Assembly: GCA_021773115.1 (NCBI GenBank)
Contig: JAJFKS010000033.1
Location: 310,001-374,000, forward strand
Source of the DNA: Woeseiaceae bacterium
GTDB lineage: Bacteria > Pseudomonadota > Gammaproteobacteria > Steroidobacterales > Woeseiaceae
Length of the DNA stretch: 64,000 nucleotides
Direction: 5' to 3'
Notes under the pieces: generated by a model
The model's database searches: none
What the model was told of the DNA's origin: nothing
The model's input: only the letters and a program-made list of their open reading frames with translations
Position numbers and translations under genes: made by a program
Shown: positions 35,524-45,110 of the stretch, one piece after another
Layout: the number at the start of each line of letters is the position of its first letter
How positions within the stretch are numbered: position 1 is the first letter of the stretch

Positions 35524-35685
35524 TCATGATGTCACGCCGTCAACGGCAACGATCCCTGCGTTCAGGCGCTGTACTGAGCTAGCCGGGTTCGCATCATCGT
35601 CCTGGTTGTAGAGCGGCAGATCGCCGAGCGCCACAGATTTGAAGACGAAATTCGCCGGAGCGAGCTTTTGAACGGCCGATGCCAG
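35524..35685 (-). pseudogene. ChrR-type NADPH-dependent FMN reductase remnant
   Basis: Directly beyond the slipin stop codon, and in the same frame, the minus strand reads LASAVQKLAPANFVF, ALGDLPLYNQDDDANPAS and SVQRLNAGI before a TGA at 35524. GDLPLYNQDDD is characteristic of the ChrR/azoreductase family at about residues 35-45. The N-terminal flavin-binding start and the C-terminal two-thirds are missing, so it is a fragment of about 53 codons. A further short frame with SLLDAPRVKGVIEVIDLIE follows (about 35450-35510) that I cannot assign. Confidence 0.72.
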
Positions 35686-36435
35686 TCAGTCTAGCGCCTT
35701 CTTGACCTCCTTCACCAGGTCCAGAGGGAACACGATGGTGTTGCTCTTGTCGCCGGCGATCTCGGTCAGGGTTTGCAAATAACGCAGCTGGATGGCATTG
35801 GGTTCCTGGGCGAGCATTTTGGCCGCCTCGACGAGTTCGACGGCGGCCTGTTTTTCACCGGTGGCATGAATAACCTTGGCACGCCGCTGGCGCTCCGCCT
35901 CGGCTTGTGCCGCGATCGCGCGGATCATGTTTTCGTTGAGGTCAACGTGCTTGATTTCGACGTTGGCCACCTTGATGCCCCAGGCATCGGTCTGGCGGTC
36001 GAGGATCGACTGGATGTCGTGGTTCAGCTTGTCACGCTCGGCCAGCATATCGTCCAGATCGTGCTGTCCCAGCACCGAGCGCAGCGTGGTTTGTGCCAGC
36101 TGGCTGATAGCATCGAGGTATTTTTCGACCTGAATGATGGCCCTTTCGGGGTCGATGACCCGGAAGTAGACAACGGCGTTGACCTTGACGGAAACGTTGT
36201 CCCTGGAGATAACGTCCTGCGTGGGCACGTCCATTACGATCACGCGCAGATCAACGCGCACAATTTGCTGCAGGAACGGGATCACGATGATCAGCCCCGG
36301 GCCTTTGACTTTCCAGAACCGACCCAGCTGGAAGATCACGCCGCGCTCGTATTCGCGCAGTATCTTGATCGCGTTGAAGAGGATCGCGAGCAAGGCGAAC
36401 GCCAGAACTCCTAATAGGTATCCAAAGTCAATCAT
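35686..36435 (-). CDS. slipin (SPFH/stomatin-like membrane protein)
   Basis: A 249-residue prohibitin-homology protein with an N-terminal membrane hairpin ([19 protein letters not shown]), [16 protein letters not shown] and the SPFH core VDVPTQ-like segment [19 protein letters not shown]. The C-terminal coiled coil is [20 protein letters not shown]. Slipins assemble membrane microdomains and are substrates of the NfeD-linked protease encoded immediately upstream, which overlaps by eight bases. This slipin-NfeD pair is a common, conserved operon. Confidence 0.92.
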   Translation of the reverse strand: MIDFGYLLGVLAFALLAILFNAIKILREYERGVIFQLGRFWKVKGPGLIIVIPFLQQIVRVDLRVIVMDVPTQDVISRDNVSVKVNAVVYFRVIDPERAIIQVEKYLDAISQLAQTTLRSVLGQHDLDDMLAERDKLNHDIQSILDRQTDAWGIKVANVEIKHVDLNENMIRAIAAQAEAERQRRAKVIHATGEKQAAVELVEAAKMLAQEPNAIQLRYLQTLTEIAGDKSNTIVFPLDLVKEVKKALD

Positions 36436-37960
36436 CCTTCTGCTCCTTTGTGTTGCTGTCGAGGGGACGGACCATCAACGTAAGCCCGTCGAGGCCACTA
36501 ACTTTGACGGCCTGCTTGTGGCGCACCGGGGATTCTGAACGTGCAGCCCAGCGCTCACCGTGGACAAAGACGGAACCGTGGCGCTCGAAGTGCTCCAGTG
36601 CTTCTCCATAAGCGCCGATCAATTGCTCCCGCCCGGAGACCACGGGGCGCTGACGCGCCTGAACGGCGAACCAGATGATAGCCATCAGCCCCAGCGAGCT
36701 GATGGCCGCGATTCCACCAATCAGCGCACCCGATACGGCGAAGCCGGGCACATCCGTGTCCATCAGGATAATAGAGCCGATCACCATGGCGATGATCCCG
36801 CCGAAGCCCAGCGTGCCGAAGCTGGGCGCCATCACTTCGGTGATCATCAGGATGACACCCAGCACGATCAGCGCCAGCCCGGCGTAGTTCACCGGCAGCA
36901 TCTGGAAAGCATACAGGGCCAGCAACAAGCAGATTCCGCCGACCACACCGGGCAGCAGGGCGCCGGGGTGATAACCCTCCAGAATCAGGCCGTAGATGCC
37001 CATCAAAAACAGTACGTACGCAATGGTGGGATTCGTGATCACCGCCAGGAACTGGCTGCGCCAATCCGGTTCCAGTCGCTCTATTGTCAGCCCGATGGTG
37101 TGCAGTTCCACTTCCTGGCCATTGACATCCACTACCTTACCGTCGGCCTTTGCCAACAGCTCGTCGATATCGGCCGCGATGAAGTCAATCACGCCGAGTT
37201 CCAATGCATCCTGTGCCGTAATGCTCTCGGCTGCGCGTACCGCACGCTCGGCCCAGTCAGCATTGCGGCCGCGCTTCTCGGCCAGGCCGCGGATGAATGC
37301 GACGGCGTCGTTGATGACTTTCCGGGTCATCGCATCACTGGATGGCGCGACTTTCCCTTGCTCCCCAATCTCGCCACTCTCGTCGTCGGCACTTTGCACC
37401 ACGCTGTCGTCGCCCTGTTGTGTTTGTGCCGGGTCAGCTTTTTTCTGCGGCGCTGATTTGTCCGGCGCGGGGGATGAGCCAATAATGGGGACGGGCGTGG
37501 CAGCACCAACGGTCGTAGCGGGGCTCATGACGGCGACAGCACTGGAGTAGAGTATGTAGGTGCCGGCGCTGGCGGCGCGTGCGCCTGCCGGTGTCACATA
37601 CATCGCTACCGGAACTTCCGAGCCGAGGATGGCCTTGACGATGTCGCGTGTGGATGCATCCAGACCGCCGGGTGTGTCCAGGCGCACGATTACTATCGCT
37701 GCGTCAACCTGAGCGGCTTTTTCAAGGGAGCGGATCAGGAAATCCCGCGTGGCCGGGCCAATGGCATCCTGGACATCCAGCACGATCGCCACTCCGGGCG
37801 ACGGGGCCGACTCGTTCGTCTGAGTGTTGCTGGCAGCGCCATTTTGCGCCCACCCAATGACCGCAAAAATCAGCAGTAGGCAGAGGCCGGCTTTCGAGGC
37901 GTGCAGTACGCGCGCACCGCCTTCCGATAGCCAAGCAGATACCCTTGTTTTAGTCACCAT
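36428..37960 (-). CDS. NfeD-family ClpP-class serine protease (membrane)
   Basis: About 510 residues from ATG 37960 (an upstream ATG at 37978 adds six). After a signal or anchor helix comes a ClpP-like domain with [17 protein letters not shown] and the nucleophile region [16 protein letters not shown]. Four or five membrane helices and a C-terminal OB-fold NfeD domain ([13 protein letters not shown]) follow. A Gln/Asp/Ser-rich insert (about 170-215) interrupts the protease domain. Known homologues cleave the hydrophobic C-terminus of the partner slipin, so the two genes act together in membrane-protein quality control. Confidence 0.9.
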   Translation of the reverse strand: MVTKTRVSAWLSEGGARVLHASKAGLCLLLIFAVIGWAQNGAASNTQTNESAPSPGVAIVLDVQDAIGPATRDFLIRSLEKAAQVDAAIVIVRLDTPGGLDASTRDIVKAILGSEVPVAMYVTPAGARAASAGTYILYSSAVAVMSPATTVGAATPVPIIGSSPAPDKSAPQKKADPAQTQQGDDSVVQSADDESGEIGEQGKVAPSSDAMTRKVINDAVAFIRGLAEKRGRNADWAERAVRAAESITAQDALELGVIDFIAADIDELLAKADGKVVDVNGQEVELHTIGLTIERLEPDWRSQFLAVITNPTIAYVLFLMGIYGLILEGYHPGALLPGVVGGICLLLALYAFQMLPVNYAGLALIVLGVILMITEVMAPSFGTLGFGGIIAMVIGSIILMDTDVPGFAVSGALIGGIAAISSLGLMAIIWFAVQARQRPVVSGREQLIGAYGEALEHFERHGSVFVHGERWAARSESPVRHKQAVKVSGLDGLTLMVRPLDSNTKEQKDD

Positions 37961-38258
37961 TGCGTATCCTGCACCCAACAGAAGTTTCTAAATCTCGCGC
38001 AACCCACAATGATCCAGGAGAGTGCCGCAGTCTGGCGCGATTCGATGCCAGCTGGCAGACAGGTCAAAATCACGATCCTGATCGTTCAAGTCCGATGTCG
38101 TTGTAGCCAATTGTGCAACTATGACAAAGCCTGCGGGAAAATATTATTCGTTTTTCCCGATATGGGTATGTGGTCAGCCACAGGCGCGCGTTGAATCCAT
38201 CCGGCATCGTACCAAAGGGCCCGGCACTGATGGCATGAGCGGAGCTGGCGCAAGAGCA
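37961..38258. other. intergenic region, no gene seen
   Basis: About 300 bases between the NfeD-type gene and the SnoaL-like gene. No convincing coding frame. The only structure noticed is an A/T-rich hairpin, GGGAAAA (38135-38141) against TTTTTCCC (38151-38158), which could be a weak terminator for the minus-strand redox operon. Confidence 0.5.
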
Positions 38259-38738
38259 TTAAAAACCCAGCTCACTCAATGTTGGATGATCATCCGGGCG
38301 GCGGCCCAAAGGCCAAAAGTATTTGCGGTCGCTGTCCTTGATCGGCATGTCATTGATGCTGGCGAAACGTATTCGCATCAGTCCGCGCTCGTCAAACTCC
38401 CAGTTTTCGTTGCCGTAGCTGCGAAACCAGTTGCCGTGTTCGTCATGTGATTCGTAGGCAAATCGGACCGCGATGCGGTTTTCGCGGAAGGCCCAAAGCT
38501 CCTTGATGAGTCGGTAGTCCAGTTCGCGCTGCCACTTCTGCTTGAGGAACGCCACTATTGCCTCTCGTCCTTGCAGGAAATCCGTTCTGTTTCTCCAGCG
38601 GCTATCGGATGAATACGCCATTGAGACGCGTACAGCGTCACGTGTGTTCCAGGCGTCCTCGGCGCCGCGAACTTTTTGCGTGGCAGTTTCGTGGGTGAAT
38701 GGTGGCAGCGGTGGGCGTGCCTCGTCGTTGCTGTTCAT
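38259..38738 (-). CDS. SnoaL/NTF2-like protein (DUF1348)
   Basis: A 159-residue protein from ATG 38738, chosen because GGAG lies just upstream; the frame extends to 38774. It has the DUF1348 pattern: [51 protein letters not shown] and [19 protein letters not shown]2-like folds of this sort bind small hydrophobic ligands; function is not established. It is the last gene of a LysR-linked cluster and is commonly found beside flavoproteins of the type encoded upstream. Confidence 0.87.
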   Translation of the reverse strand: MNSNDEARPPLPPFTHETATQKVRGAEDAWNTRDAVRVSMAYSSDSRWRNRTDFLQGREAIVAFLKQKWQRELDYRLIKELWAFRENRIAVRFAYESHDEHGNWFRSYGNENWEFDERGLMRIRFASINDMPIKDSDRKYFWPLGRRPDDHPTLSELGF

Positions 38739-38757
38739 CGTAATCTCCAGGATGCGT

Positions 38758-40338
38758 CTAAATATCGAGTACAAGGTGCTCGCTTGTAGCGCGTGAAATG
38801 CAGGGGCACATCAATCCTCCAGTTTCGCGCTCAGCTTGCGACAAGGCTGAGTCTCGATGCTCAACCTGGCCTGAAATAATTTTGACTGCACATGACTTGC
38901 AGTTACCCGCACGGCAGCCATAGGGTACATCAAGGCCATGGTCCAGCATGGCATCAAGAATGCTTTGCTCAGCAGTGACCTGGATGTGCATACCCGACCG
39001 GCGAAGCTCAAGCGCAATGGGCCTGGAGTCCTTCAGAGGCCCTGCCTCAAAGCGCTCAAAACGGATACGTTCCGATGGGATATTGAGATCGTTGTCTGCC
39101 TGGCGAAAGGCCTCGATGAGACGGTCCGGACCGCAGATATAAAAGACCGCCCGAGTGGCTGCCGTGGACAATACCTGCTCAATGTCGATGCGCTCGCCGT
39201 CCGACGACCGATATACCGATATATCGGCGCCGAACTCGCTCATCAGCCGGTCACGAAACGCCATCTCCGGGCCACTGCGCCCCGCATAGTGCAGTTTTAC
39301 ATCCGTGCCGCGTGCCTTGAGCGCCTGCGCCATGGCTTTAATCGGGGTGATGCCGATGCCGCCGGCAATCAACACGGCAGGTCGGCTATCGGTGTGAAGC
39401 CGGAAGTGGTTTTGCGGTAAACCGCAATTCAGTCGCTGACCAATATTGAACTGCGCATGCATCGTCTGTGATCCACCGCGGCCGGTCGTTTCGCGCAGTA
39501 CCGCGATCTCGTAGATATCCCGACGTGATGGATCGGAACAGATTGAATAGTGACGGATCACCGTCTTCCCGTCTTCCACAGGAACGGGAACAAGAAGGTG
39601 CGAGCCGGCTTCAACGACAGGTAAATCCGCGCCGTGCGGATCACGTAACTCAAAAGCGCGGACTCGTGGCGTGAGCTCGCGTAGACCGCTGATAACAAGT
39701 GCAAGTGGTCCGTCACCTATCGCCTGCGCCGGTGTTGCTTTGACCGCCGGTCGTTCTGCCCGCAGCTTTCGATTCTCCTCAAGCAATGGCGCCATCAGGG
39801 ATTCAATGTGGGCGTCGGTATGACGCGGCGTGATGTGTTGTGGACAGTTCCAGTCGAATGCCTCGATGTGGATCAGAAAGCCACGCTCCACTCGAGCACG
39901 GTAATCGTCGACTTCCAGTTCGGCCTGCAACGCAGATTCATCCGGGCCCAGCACACGGATGCGCCCGAACAATTTGAAGCGGGTCCGATTCGGGTAGTCC
40001 ATAAAGAACAGCGATACCCGGTCGTCCTTCCTGAAGTTTCCGACGCTGACGTATTGACGATTGCCGCTGAAGTCAGCAAAGCCGATTGTTTGTTCGTCGA
40101 GAACCCGCACGAATCCAGGCGGCCCTCCTCTATGCTGAACATACGGCCAGCCTGTCTCACTAACGCTCGCCATGTAAAAGCTGTCGCGCGCCGAGATGAA
40201 TTCTGCTTCGTGCTGGCCAAGCTGATGGTTGTAGTCATCGCCGGCCTCCATCGTTGCATAATTTATCCGACTGCCGTGTTCCTGTTGAACTTCCCGGACT
40301 GACTCGGTAAATGCAATTTCAGCAAATCGATGTCCCAT
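38758..40338 (-). CDS. PNPOx-like / FNR / 2Fe-2S ferredoxin fusion oxidoreductase
   Basis: A 526-residue fusion. Residues about 40-180 are a pyridoxamine-5'-phosphate-oxidase-like flavin domain ([35 protein letters not shown]). Residues about 215-435 are a ferredoxin-reductase module with [10 protein letters not shown] (flavin), [14 protein letters not shown] and [12 protein letters not shown] (NAD(P)H). The last about 90 residues are a plant-type ferredoxin with CRAGNCKSC and a distal Cys. It should pass electrons from NAD(P)H through flavin and Fe-S to the N-terminal domain or a partner. It sits between the AhpD-like gene (72-base gap) and the SnoaL-like gene. Natural acceptor unknown. Confidence 0.9.
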   Translation of the reverse strand: MGHRFAEIAFTESVREVQQEHGSRINYATMEAGDDYNHQLGQHEAEFISARDSFYMASVSETGWPYVQHRGGPPGFVRVLDEQTIGFADFSGNRQYVSVGNFRKDDRVSLFFMDYPNRTRFKLFGRIRVLGPDESALQAELEVDDYRARVERGFLIHIEAFDWNCPQHITPRHTDAHIESLMAPLLEENRKLRAERPAVKATPAQAIGDGPLALVISGLRELTPRVRAFELRDPHGADLPVVEAGSHLLVPVPVEDGKTVIRHYSICSDPSRRDIYEIAVLRETTGRGGSQTMHAQFNIGQRLNCGLPQNHFRLHTDSRPAVLIAGGIGITPIKAMAQALKARGTDVKLHYAGRSGPEMAFRDRLMSEFGADISVYRSSDGERIDIEQVLSTAATRAVFYICGPDRLIEAFRQADNDLNIPSERIRFERFEAGPLKDSRPIALELRRSGMHIQVTAEQSILDAMLDHGLDVPYGCRAGNCKSCAVKIISGQVEHRDSALSQAERETGGLMCPCISRATSEHLVLDI

Positions 40339-40410
40339 GATGTTGTACCCCTTCTAAGGCCAGGCCTCGGGAAGAACTGCCGGCAGTGCGTCTGCCGGCA
40401 GCCTGTCGAA

Positions 40411-40956
40411 CTAGGAGGCAAGCTTGAGCTCGACTTTGGGGAAATCGATCTCAACCTGGCTGGCTTTACCGACGATGTTGGTCAGGATATTCATGCCGAC
40501 ATGGGTAATGATTTCCACGATGTCCGCATCGCTGTAGCCAGCATTACGCACAGCAAGAATTTCTGCTGTTGTTACTTCACCGCTGTGCTTTGCAAGCGCG
40601 ACCGCAAATTTAACTGCTGCCGCAGCCTTGCCATCCTGACTTGTGCCATTGCGATTGGCTTCAATTTCAGATCCGTTGAGACCCGCTTTGCGCCCGATCG
40701 CAGTGTGTGCTGATACGCAATACTGACAGGCATTTTGCTGGGCAAGAGCCAATGCAATACGCTCACGGGTTTGTGCGTCAAGGCTGCCCTCGCCCGCGAT
40801 CGTGTGCAGGCCCAAAAATGCACGCAAAGCTGTCGGAGAATTGGCAAGGACTTTGAGAAAATTTGGCACCATGCCGAGTTGTGACTCGATGGCATCGAGC
40901 AGTTCTTTTTGCTCGGCACTGGCGTTCTCTTGGTTGATTACTGTAATGCGGCTCAT
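40411..40956 (-). CDS. carboxymuconolactone decarboxylase / AhpD-family protein
   Basis: A 181-residue all-helical protein with the AhpD-type redox motif CQYCVSAHTAIGRKAGL (CxxC plus His) and flanking ALALAQQN. Such proteins reduce peroxides or alkyl substrates with a thiol relay. It is first in the cluster divergent from a LysR gene, with the fusion flavoprotein following. Together they look like an electrophile or quinone stress operon under LysR control. Confidence 0.9.
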   Translation of the reverse strand: MSRITVINQENASAEQKELLDAIESQLGMVPNFLKVLANSPTALRAFLGLHTIAGEGSLDAQTRERIALALAQQNACQYCVSAHTAIGRKAGLNGSEIEANRNGTSQDGKAAAAVKFAVALAKHSGEVTTAEILAVRNAGYSDADIVEIITHVGMNILTNIVGKASQVEIDFPKVELKLAS

Positions 40957-41093
40957 CTTGATACTCCTTGGAAAGTAGCTGGGGTTTGTCCCGCGCCGCC
41001 CTTGGCGTGGCGGACAGTGACACTGTGCATTACTCCGTATACGATAAGAATCATCGTCTGTAGCAATTGTTTATTACGTAAAGAGGAATAATC

Positions 41094-41993
41094 ATGGATC
41101 GCTTCCGTCTCATGAGTGTGTTCGTGGCTGTCGCTGAGGAACGGGGCTTCGCTGCTGGTGCTCGACGACTACAGATTTCACCCCCGGCGGCGACCCGCGC
41201 TATCGCGGAGCTCGAAAAGCGACTCAACGTCAAGCTGCTTAAGCGAACGACGCGCTATGTGCGGGCAACAGAAGCCGGCCAACGCTATCTGGAAGATGCG
41301 CGTCGTATCCTCGCCCAGGTGAATGCCGCCGACGCAGCGGCGGCTGGCATCAATTCCGCTCCACAGGGCACCATTACAATCACAGCACCCGTGTTGTTTG
41401 GCCGCATGTTTGTCATCCCGGGGATTGTCGACTATCTACAGCGCTACCCTGGCACCGAGGTCACTGCTCAATTTCTGGATCGGAACGTCAATCTGCTGGA
41501 GGAGGGCATTGACGTCGGTGTGCGCATTGGCGAGCTGCCTGATTCGAGCATGCGTGCCCTGCGCGTAGGGTCGGTACGCGTTGTTCTCTGCGCTTCGCCG
41601 GATTACCTGGAGCGCCGCGGTATACCGCAGCGGCCCGACGATTTGCTCGAACACACAATCATTAGTTCCAGCGCCGGTAACAATGCGGTGGCGTGGCGAT
41701 TTGATTCGCACAGTGGCATGCGTGAGCAGCGTATCCGGCCGAGACTGAATGTGAACTCCAATGATTCTGCGATCCAGGCGGCTGTCAGCGGTTTGGGAAT
41801 TACTCGTGTGCTGTCATACCAGGCCGCTGCACAGTTGGCGGCCGGCGAATTGCAGCTTGTTCTGGGTGACTATGAATCTGCGCCCAGACCGATCCATATC
41901 GTACATCGTGAAGGTCTCTACGCCACGTCCAAAGTGCGGGCGTTTATTGATCTTATGGCGAGTCGGCTGCGAGCGAACGGCGCACTGAATTAG
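41094..41993 (+). CDS. LysR-family transcriptional regulator
   Basis: A 299-residue LysR protein. The winged helix-turn-helix is MDRFRLMSVFVAVAEERGFAA...ARRLQISPPAATRAIAELEK, and the periplasmic-binding-like sensor domain follows from about residue 90 (GTITITAPVLFGRMFVIPGI). It is of the small-molecule CrgA/DsdC-like subgroup. Divergent from the AhpD-like gene across 137 bases, so it most probably controls that cluster. Its stop overlaps the end of the RubisCO-like gene by four bases in convergent orientation. Confidence 0.93.
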   Translation: MDRFRLMSVFVAVAEERGFAAGARRLQISPPAATRAIAELEKRLNVKLLKRTTRYVRATEAGQRYLEDARRILAQVNAADAAAAGINSAPQGTITITAPVLFGRMFVIPGIVDYLQRYPGTEVTAQFLDRNVNLLEEGIDVGVRIGELPDSSMRALRVGSVRVVLCASPDYLERRGIPQRPDDLLEHTIISSSAGNNAVAWRFDSHSGMREQRIRPRLNVNSNDSAIQAAVSGLGITRVLSYQAAAQLAAGELQLVLGDYESAPRPIHIVHREGLYATSKVRAFIDLMASRLRANGALN

Positions 41994-43162
41994 GATGTGA
42001 ATCGCCGCTCACGATCGTCCGCCTGAATCGCTTCGGTGACGCTGCTGATAAAATTCTCACAACGGGCAGCGACACCTTCGTCTCCGTCGTGCAAAGCGCC
42101 ACCCACCAAAAACATTACATCGCGGCCGTAAGCTCGCACCATGTCCGGCACGTTTTCAACGCGCATGCCACCGCCAGGCGCCGGAAAGTTGGCTTTAATA
42201 TTGGCCATCGGCGCAACGGTCTGGGCCGCGATTTCAAGGCACTCGGATTCCAGGAATGAAAAGCGACCACCGAAATTCGGAAAGATCGTGGCATCCGCAC
42301 CAGCAAGCCGCGACAACTGGCCGAAGATAACTGAATGCGCCATGCCGCTGACGGGTGAGCTCACATAGCTTCCCATCATCGCCGGGTGGGCGAGAATCGG
42401 AACAGCGATGTCATCGTCTTCGGCGAATCGCCGCATCGTATCCATACCGCTGATGCCGGGCAGAAGCATTAAACCGCCGGCGCCGAGCTCCACGGCCCAC
42501 TTCGCGTCGTCCACCAATCGCTCGGACGGGCTGTTCAAACTTGGGACATAGAGAGTGCTCGAACCATTCCTGGCGTTTGCCTCATTGACGCTATCGAGGA
42601 TTCTGGGCACCCGCTCGCGAAACGGTGCCGTTGGCTGATCGGCCAGGCCATGATCGTCTTTGATGATGTGAAAGCCGCCGTTAACGTACTCTGCTGCCTG
42701 CGCAGCCAACGATGACGAGCTCAAACCCATTGGTTTTAGTGCCGTACAAAAAATGGGGTATTCCGCTTCGCCGACCCGCTCGCGGAGACCGTCCCGACCG
42801 AATCGGGGACCCTTGAAAAGCCCGAGCATTGAATCGGGTAGCTTGATCTCGGCAACTCGCACACCGGGCTGCAAACTGATATTGCCAAAAATAAGGTTGA
42901 GGAGTTGCGGCAGCGTAAAACCCGATGATTCCGCGGAGTAGGAAACGTCGACGACTGCGGCGGCGTCACTCACACTCGCCAGGCGCTCAATGCGTCCGAT
43001 GATGTGCTCACGAATACTGTCGTCGGGCACCAGGTGCTCTGGAAACTCGATGGTTTGTTCAACGATCAAATGCCTGGCGCGAGCCTCGGCGTCGGAATCG
43101 GAAATGAGATAAGAAACCGTAAAGCGCTCACCCGATACGTCAAATTGGGTCTTGCTGAGCAT
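41990..43162 (-). CDS. RubisCO-like protein (form IV)
   Basis: A 390-residue large-subunit homologue. The N-terminal alpha/beta domain (1-130) precedes a TIM-barrel domain with TALKPMGLS (Lys143, the RubisCO Lys175 position) and IIKDDHGLADQ. There Lys168 and Asp170 match the carbamate-Lys and Asp metal ligands but His171 replaces the Glu of KDDE. FPAPGGGMRV and FLVGGALHDGD correspond to the phosphate-binding loops; the mobile loop-6 lysine of true RubisCO is not present. It is therefore not a carboxylase. Known RLPs act as enolases, isomerases or decarboxylases of sugar phosphates. It begins two bases after the transketolase gene, last in an operon with phosphorylase, MtnA and transketolase. 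Isomerisation of a ketose-1-phosphate to a ketose-5-phosphate is the best inference. Confidence 0.9.
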   Translation of the reverse strand: MLSKTQFDVSGERFTVSYLISDSDAEARARHLIVEQTIEFPEHLVPDDSIREHIIGRIERLASVSDAAAVVDVSYSAESSGFTLPQLLNLIFGNISLQPGVRVAEIKLPDSMLGLFKGPRFGRDGLRERVGEAEYPIFCTALKPMGLSSSSLAAQAAEYVNGGFHIIKDDHGLADQPTAPFRERVPRILDSVNEANARNGSSTLYVPSLNSPSERLVDDAKWAVELGAGGLMLLPGISGMDTMRRFAEDDDIAVPILAHPAMMGSYVSSPVSGMAHSVIFGQLSRLAGADATIFPNFGGRFSFLESECLEIAAQTVAPMANIKANFPAPGGGMRVENVPDMVRAYGRDVMFLVGGALHDGDEGVAARCENFISSVTEAIQADDRERRFTS

Positions 43163-43164
43163 GC

Positions 43165-44175
43165 CTACAGCGCCTCCGCTTTTGCCAGGGAGTGAACGTC
43201 CTCAATGCGAACCTCAGCGAGCTGCTCCTCTTTGATGTTGAGTGAGCGATCCATGATCGTCTCTATGCCCCGCACCAGTGCAGCCGCGTCAAGCCCGTAT
43301 TCTTTCATCAAATATTGTTGACTTGCACCGTGCGCGTAGGTATCCCGCAGGCCAAGCCTGAGTAGCGGTTTGGCAGCACCCGCTTCAGCCATTAATTCGG
43401 CAACTGCCGAACCGAGACCACCAACGATCGTGTGATTCTCCATGGTGATGACGCCGTGCCTGACTTTGTTGATCGCCTCCATTACGGTGGGGTCGGTAAA
43501 CGGTTTCAGCGTTGAGATGTGCAAATGCTGCACGGATACGCCGCGGTCTTTTACCGCTGCACTGGCTCGAATCGCTTCTTCTGTAATGATTCCGCTGCTT
43601 AACAGGAGTACGTCATCGCCCTCTGACAGAGTTCTGGCTTTGTTGAATACCATAGGGGCCGATTTAGGGAAAAGACGCGCCACCTCGCCTCTCAACATTC
43701 GCACATACACCGGGCCGTCTACCGCGTGAGCGACATCGAGTACCGACTCAATCTCGGTCGCATCACCGGTTTCGAGAATTGTCATATTGGGCGTTGCTCG
43801 AAGAATTGATACGTCTTCAATCGCCTGGTGCGTAACCCCTCCGGGGGTCACGATTCCAGGTAGAAAGCCGATCATGCGTACCGGCAGGTTTGGATACGCT
43901 ATGGACATCGCGAGTTGATCATAGGGCCGCCGATAGATGAACACGGCAAAGGTATGAATGAAGGGTGTATAGCCCTCACGAGCAAGCCCCGCCGCAAACC
44001 CCATCATGTTCTGTTCGGCCATACCCATGGAGAAAAACCGATCCGGATAGGTATCGCGCCAGCGCCCCACCTCGCAGGAATTAGTCAGGTCTGCGGACAG
44101 AACAACGACCTCCGGTCGGTTCGCACTCCAGTCGATAAAGTTTTGTACATGAGGTCTTGTTACGATTTCCAGCAT
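43165..44175 (-). CDS. transketolase, C-terminal (PYR + TKC) subunit
   Basis: A 336-residue split transketolase subunit. The pyrimidine-binding domain has FFSMGMAEQNMMGFAAGLA with the catalytic Glu of the thiamine cofactor, and PFIHTFAVFIYRRPYDQL. The C-terminal domain includes GVITMENHTIVGGLGSAVAE. It pairs with the N-terminal subunit encoded just upstream, overlapping by 16 bases. Two-subunit transketolases often serve dedicated catabolic routes instead of the central pentose cycle. Here the donor would be the ketose-phosphate made by the RubisCO-like protein. Confidence 0.92.
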   Translation of the reverse strand: MLEIVTRPHVQNFIDWSANRPEVVVLSADLTNSCEVGRWRDTYPDRFFSMGMAEQNMMGFAAGLAREGYTPFIHTFAVFIYRRPYDQLAMSIAYPNLPVRMIGFLPGIVTPGGVTHQAIEDVSILRATPNMTILETGDATEIESVLDVAHAVDGPVYVRMLRGEVARLFPKSAPMVFNKARTLSEGDDVLLLSSGIITEEAIRASAAVKDRGVSVQHLHISTLKPFTDPTVMEAINKVRHGVITMENHTIVGGLGSAVAELMAEAGAAKPLLRLGLRDTYAHGASQQYLMKEYGLDAAALVRGIETIMDRSLNIKEEQLAEVRIEDVHSLAKAEAL

Positions 44176-45110
44176 GAACTCGCCTCCTTCATTGCCTGAA
44201 ACGCGGCCGCGTACTTTTGCCGCTCTTCGTCCGAGCTGAATCTAAGGTAGTGAAGTATCGGCCGTCGTTCCTCAAGAAGTGGAATGCCCATGCTTGGGTT
44301 GGAGTTCGCCAGAATGACCAGCGGTTTGCCCGGCTGTGCCTGATCAAGTGCGGCATCCATGGCGGCAAGATCGTGGGCGTCAACTTCAACGACATGTGCG
44401 CCAAAGGCTCTCAGCCGATCGCCGAGAGGATCAATCGTCATGACCGAGTCCATTGGTCCGTCACATTGTTGTTTGTTGACATCGACAATGACCCGAATCG
44501 AGTCGAGCTTGTGAAAGCTCAGTGCTTGAAAGGCTTCCCAGGTTTGGCCCTCCTGAAATTCACCATCTGACATCATCACCCACGTTAGTCCGGTGTCGCC
44601 CTTCATCCGCCGGGCCAGGGCGACACCACCCGCCTGGCTCAAGGCCTGGGCAAGCGAACCGGTTGTTGATTCAAAGCCGGGGGAATGTTCGGCGCCGATG
44701 AGTTCCACGGTGCTGCCGTCCTTCTTGAATTCAGCCAATCCGTCTGCGGTCATTCGTCCGACCTCAATAAGCGCCACGTAAAGTGGCAGTGCGTAGTGTG
44801 CCGGTGAGAAGAAGAAGCGATCGAGGTGAGGCGCCTTTGCGCCGTTGTAGATTGATCCGCTTGAGTAGCTGCGGCCGGCAGCCGGCACGCCGGTGAATGG
44901 CCCCGGTGAAATGGGGCTTCCCGCCGGTTCCAGTTTGAGCGCGCGCGTATAAAGAAATGCGAGGATTTCAGCGGCAGAGCAAATTTGGCTCAGGTAGCCA
45001 CCATTGGCGCGCATTACGTACTCAAAGCCGCGCAAACGAATGTTGTCAGCGACGGTCTGTGTGCGAGACATCCAGTCGTCTGCTTCGGGTTTTTCCTTAG
45101 GGCCTTTCAT
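44160..45110 (-). CDS. transketolase, N-terminal (PP) subunit
   Basis: A 316-residue subunit binding thiamine pyrophosphate: MMSDGEFQEGQTWEAFQAL and VIVDVNKQQCDG form the GDG...N Mg/diphosphate motif, although the first Gly is Ser here (SDGE). ICSAAEILAFLY and FFFSPAHYALPLYVAL are the usual substrate-channel segments. The ATG overlaps the mtnA stop by four bases. A later ATG (residue 14) is an alternative start. The protein completes the transketolase together with the downstream gene. Confidence 0.92.
   Translation of the reverse strand: MKGPKEKPEADDWMSRTQTVADNIRLRGFEYVMRANGGYLSQICSAAEILAFLYTRALKLEPAGSPISPGPFTGVPAAGRSYSSGSIYNGAKAPHLDRFFFSPAHYALPLYVALIEVGRMTADGLAEFKKDGSTVELIGAEHSPGFESTTGSLAQALSQAGGVALARRMKGDTGLTWVMMSDGEFQEGQTWEAFQALSFHKLDSIRVIVDVNKQQCDGPMDSVMTIDPLGDRLRAFGAHVVEVDAHDLAAMDAALDQAQPGKPLVILANSNPSMGIPLLEERRPILHYLRFSSDEERQKYAAAFQAMKEASSCWKS

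Noticed and set aside
35773..36414. Open frame of 213 codons on the plus strand opposite the slipin gene
   Set aside because: Antisense shadow; composition is unlike a protein and the slipin frame has clear motifs.
36560..37456. Open frame of 298 codons on the plus strand opposite the NfeD-type gene
   Set aside because: It is rich in His/Gln/Asp with no domain, and is the antisense shadow of a well-recognised gene.
41990..43162. True carbon-fixing RubisCO
   Set aside because: The KDDE motif is altered and the loop-6 lysine is missing; no phosphoribulokinase or small subunit is nearby.
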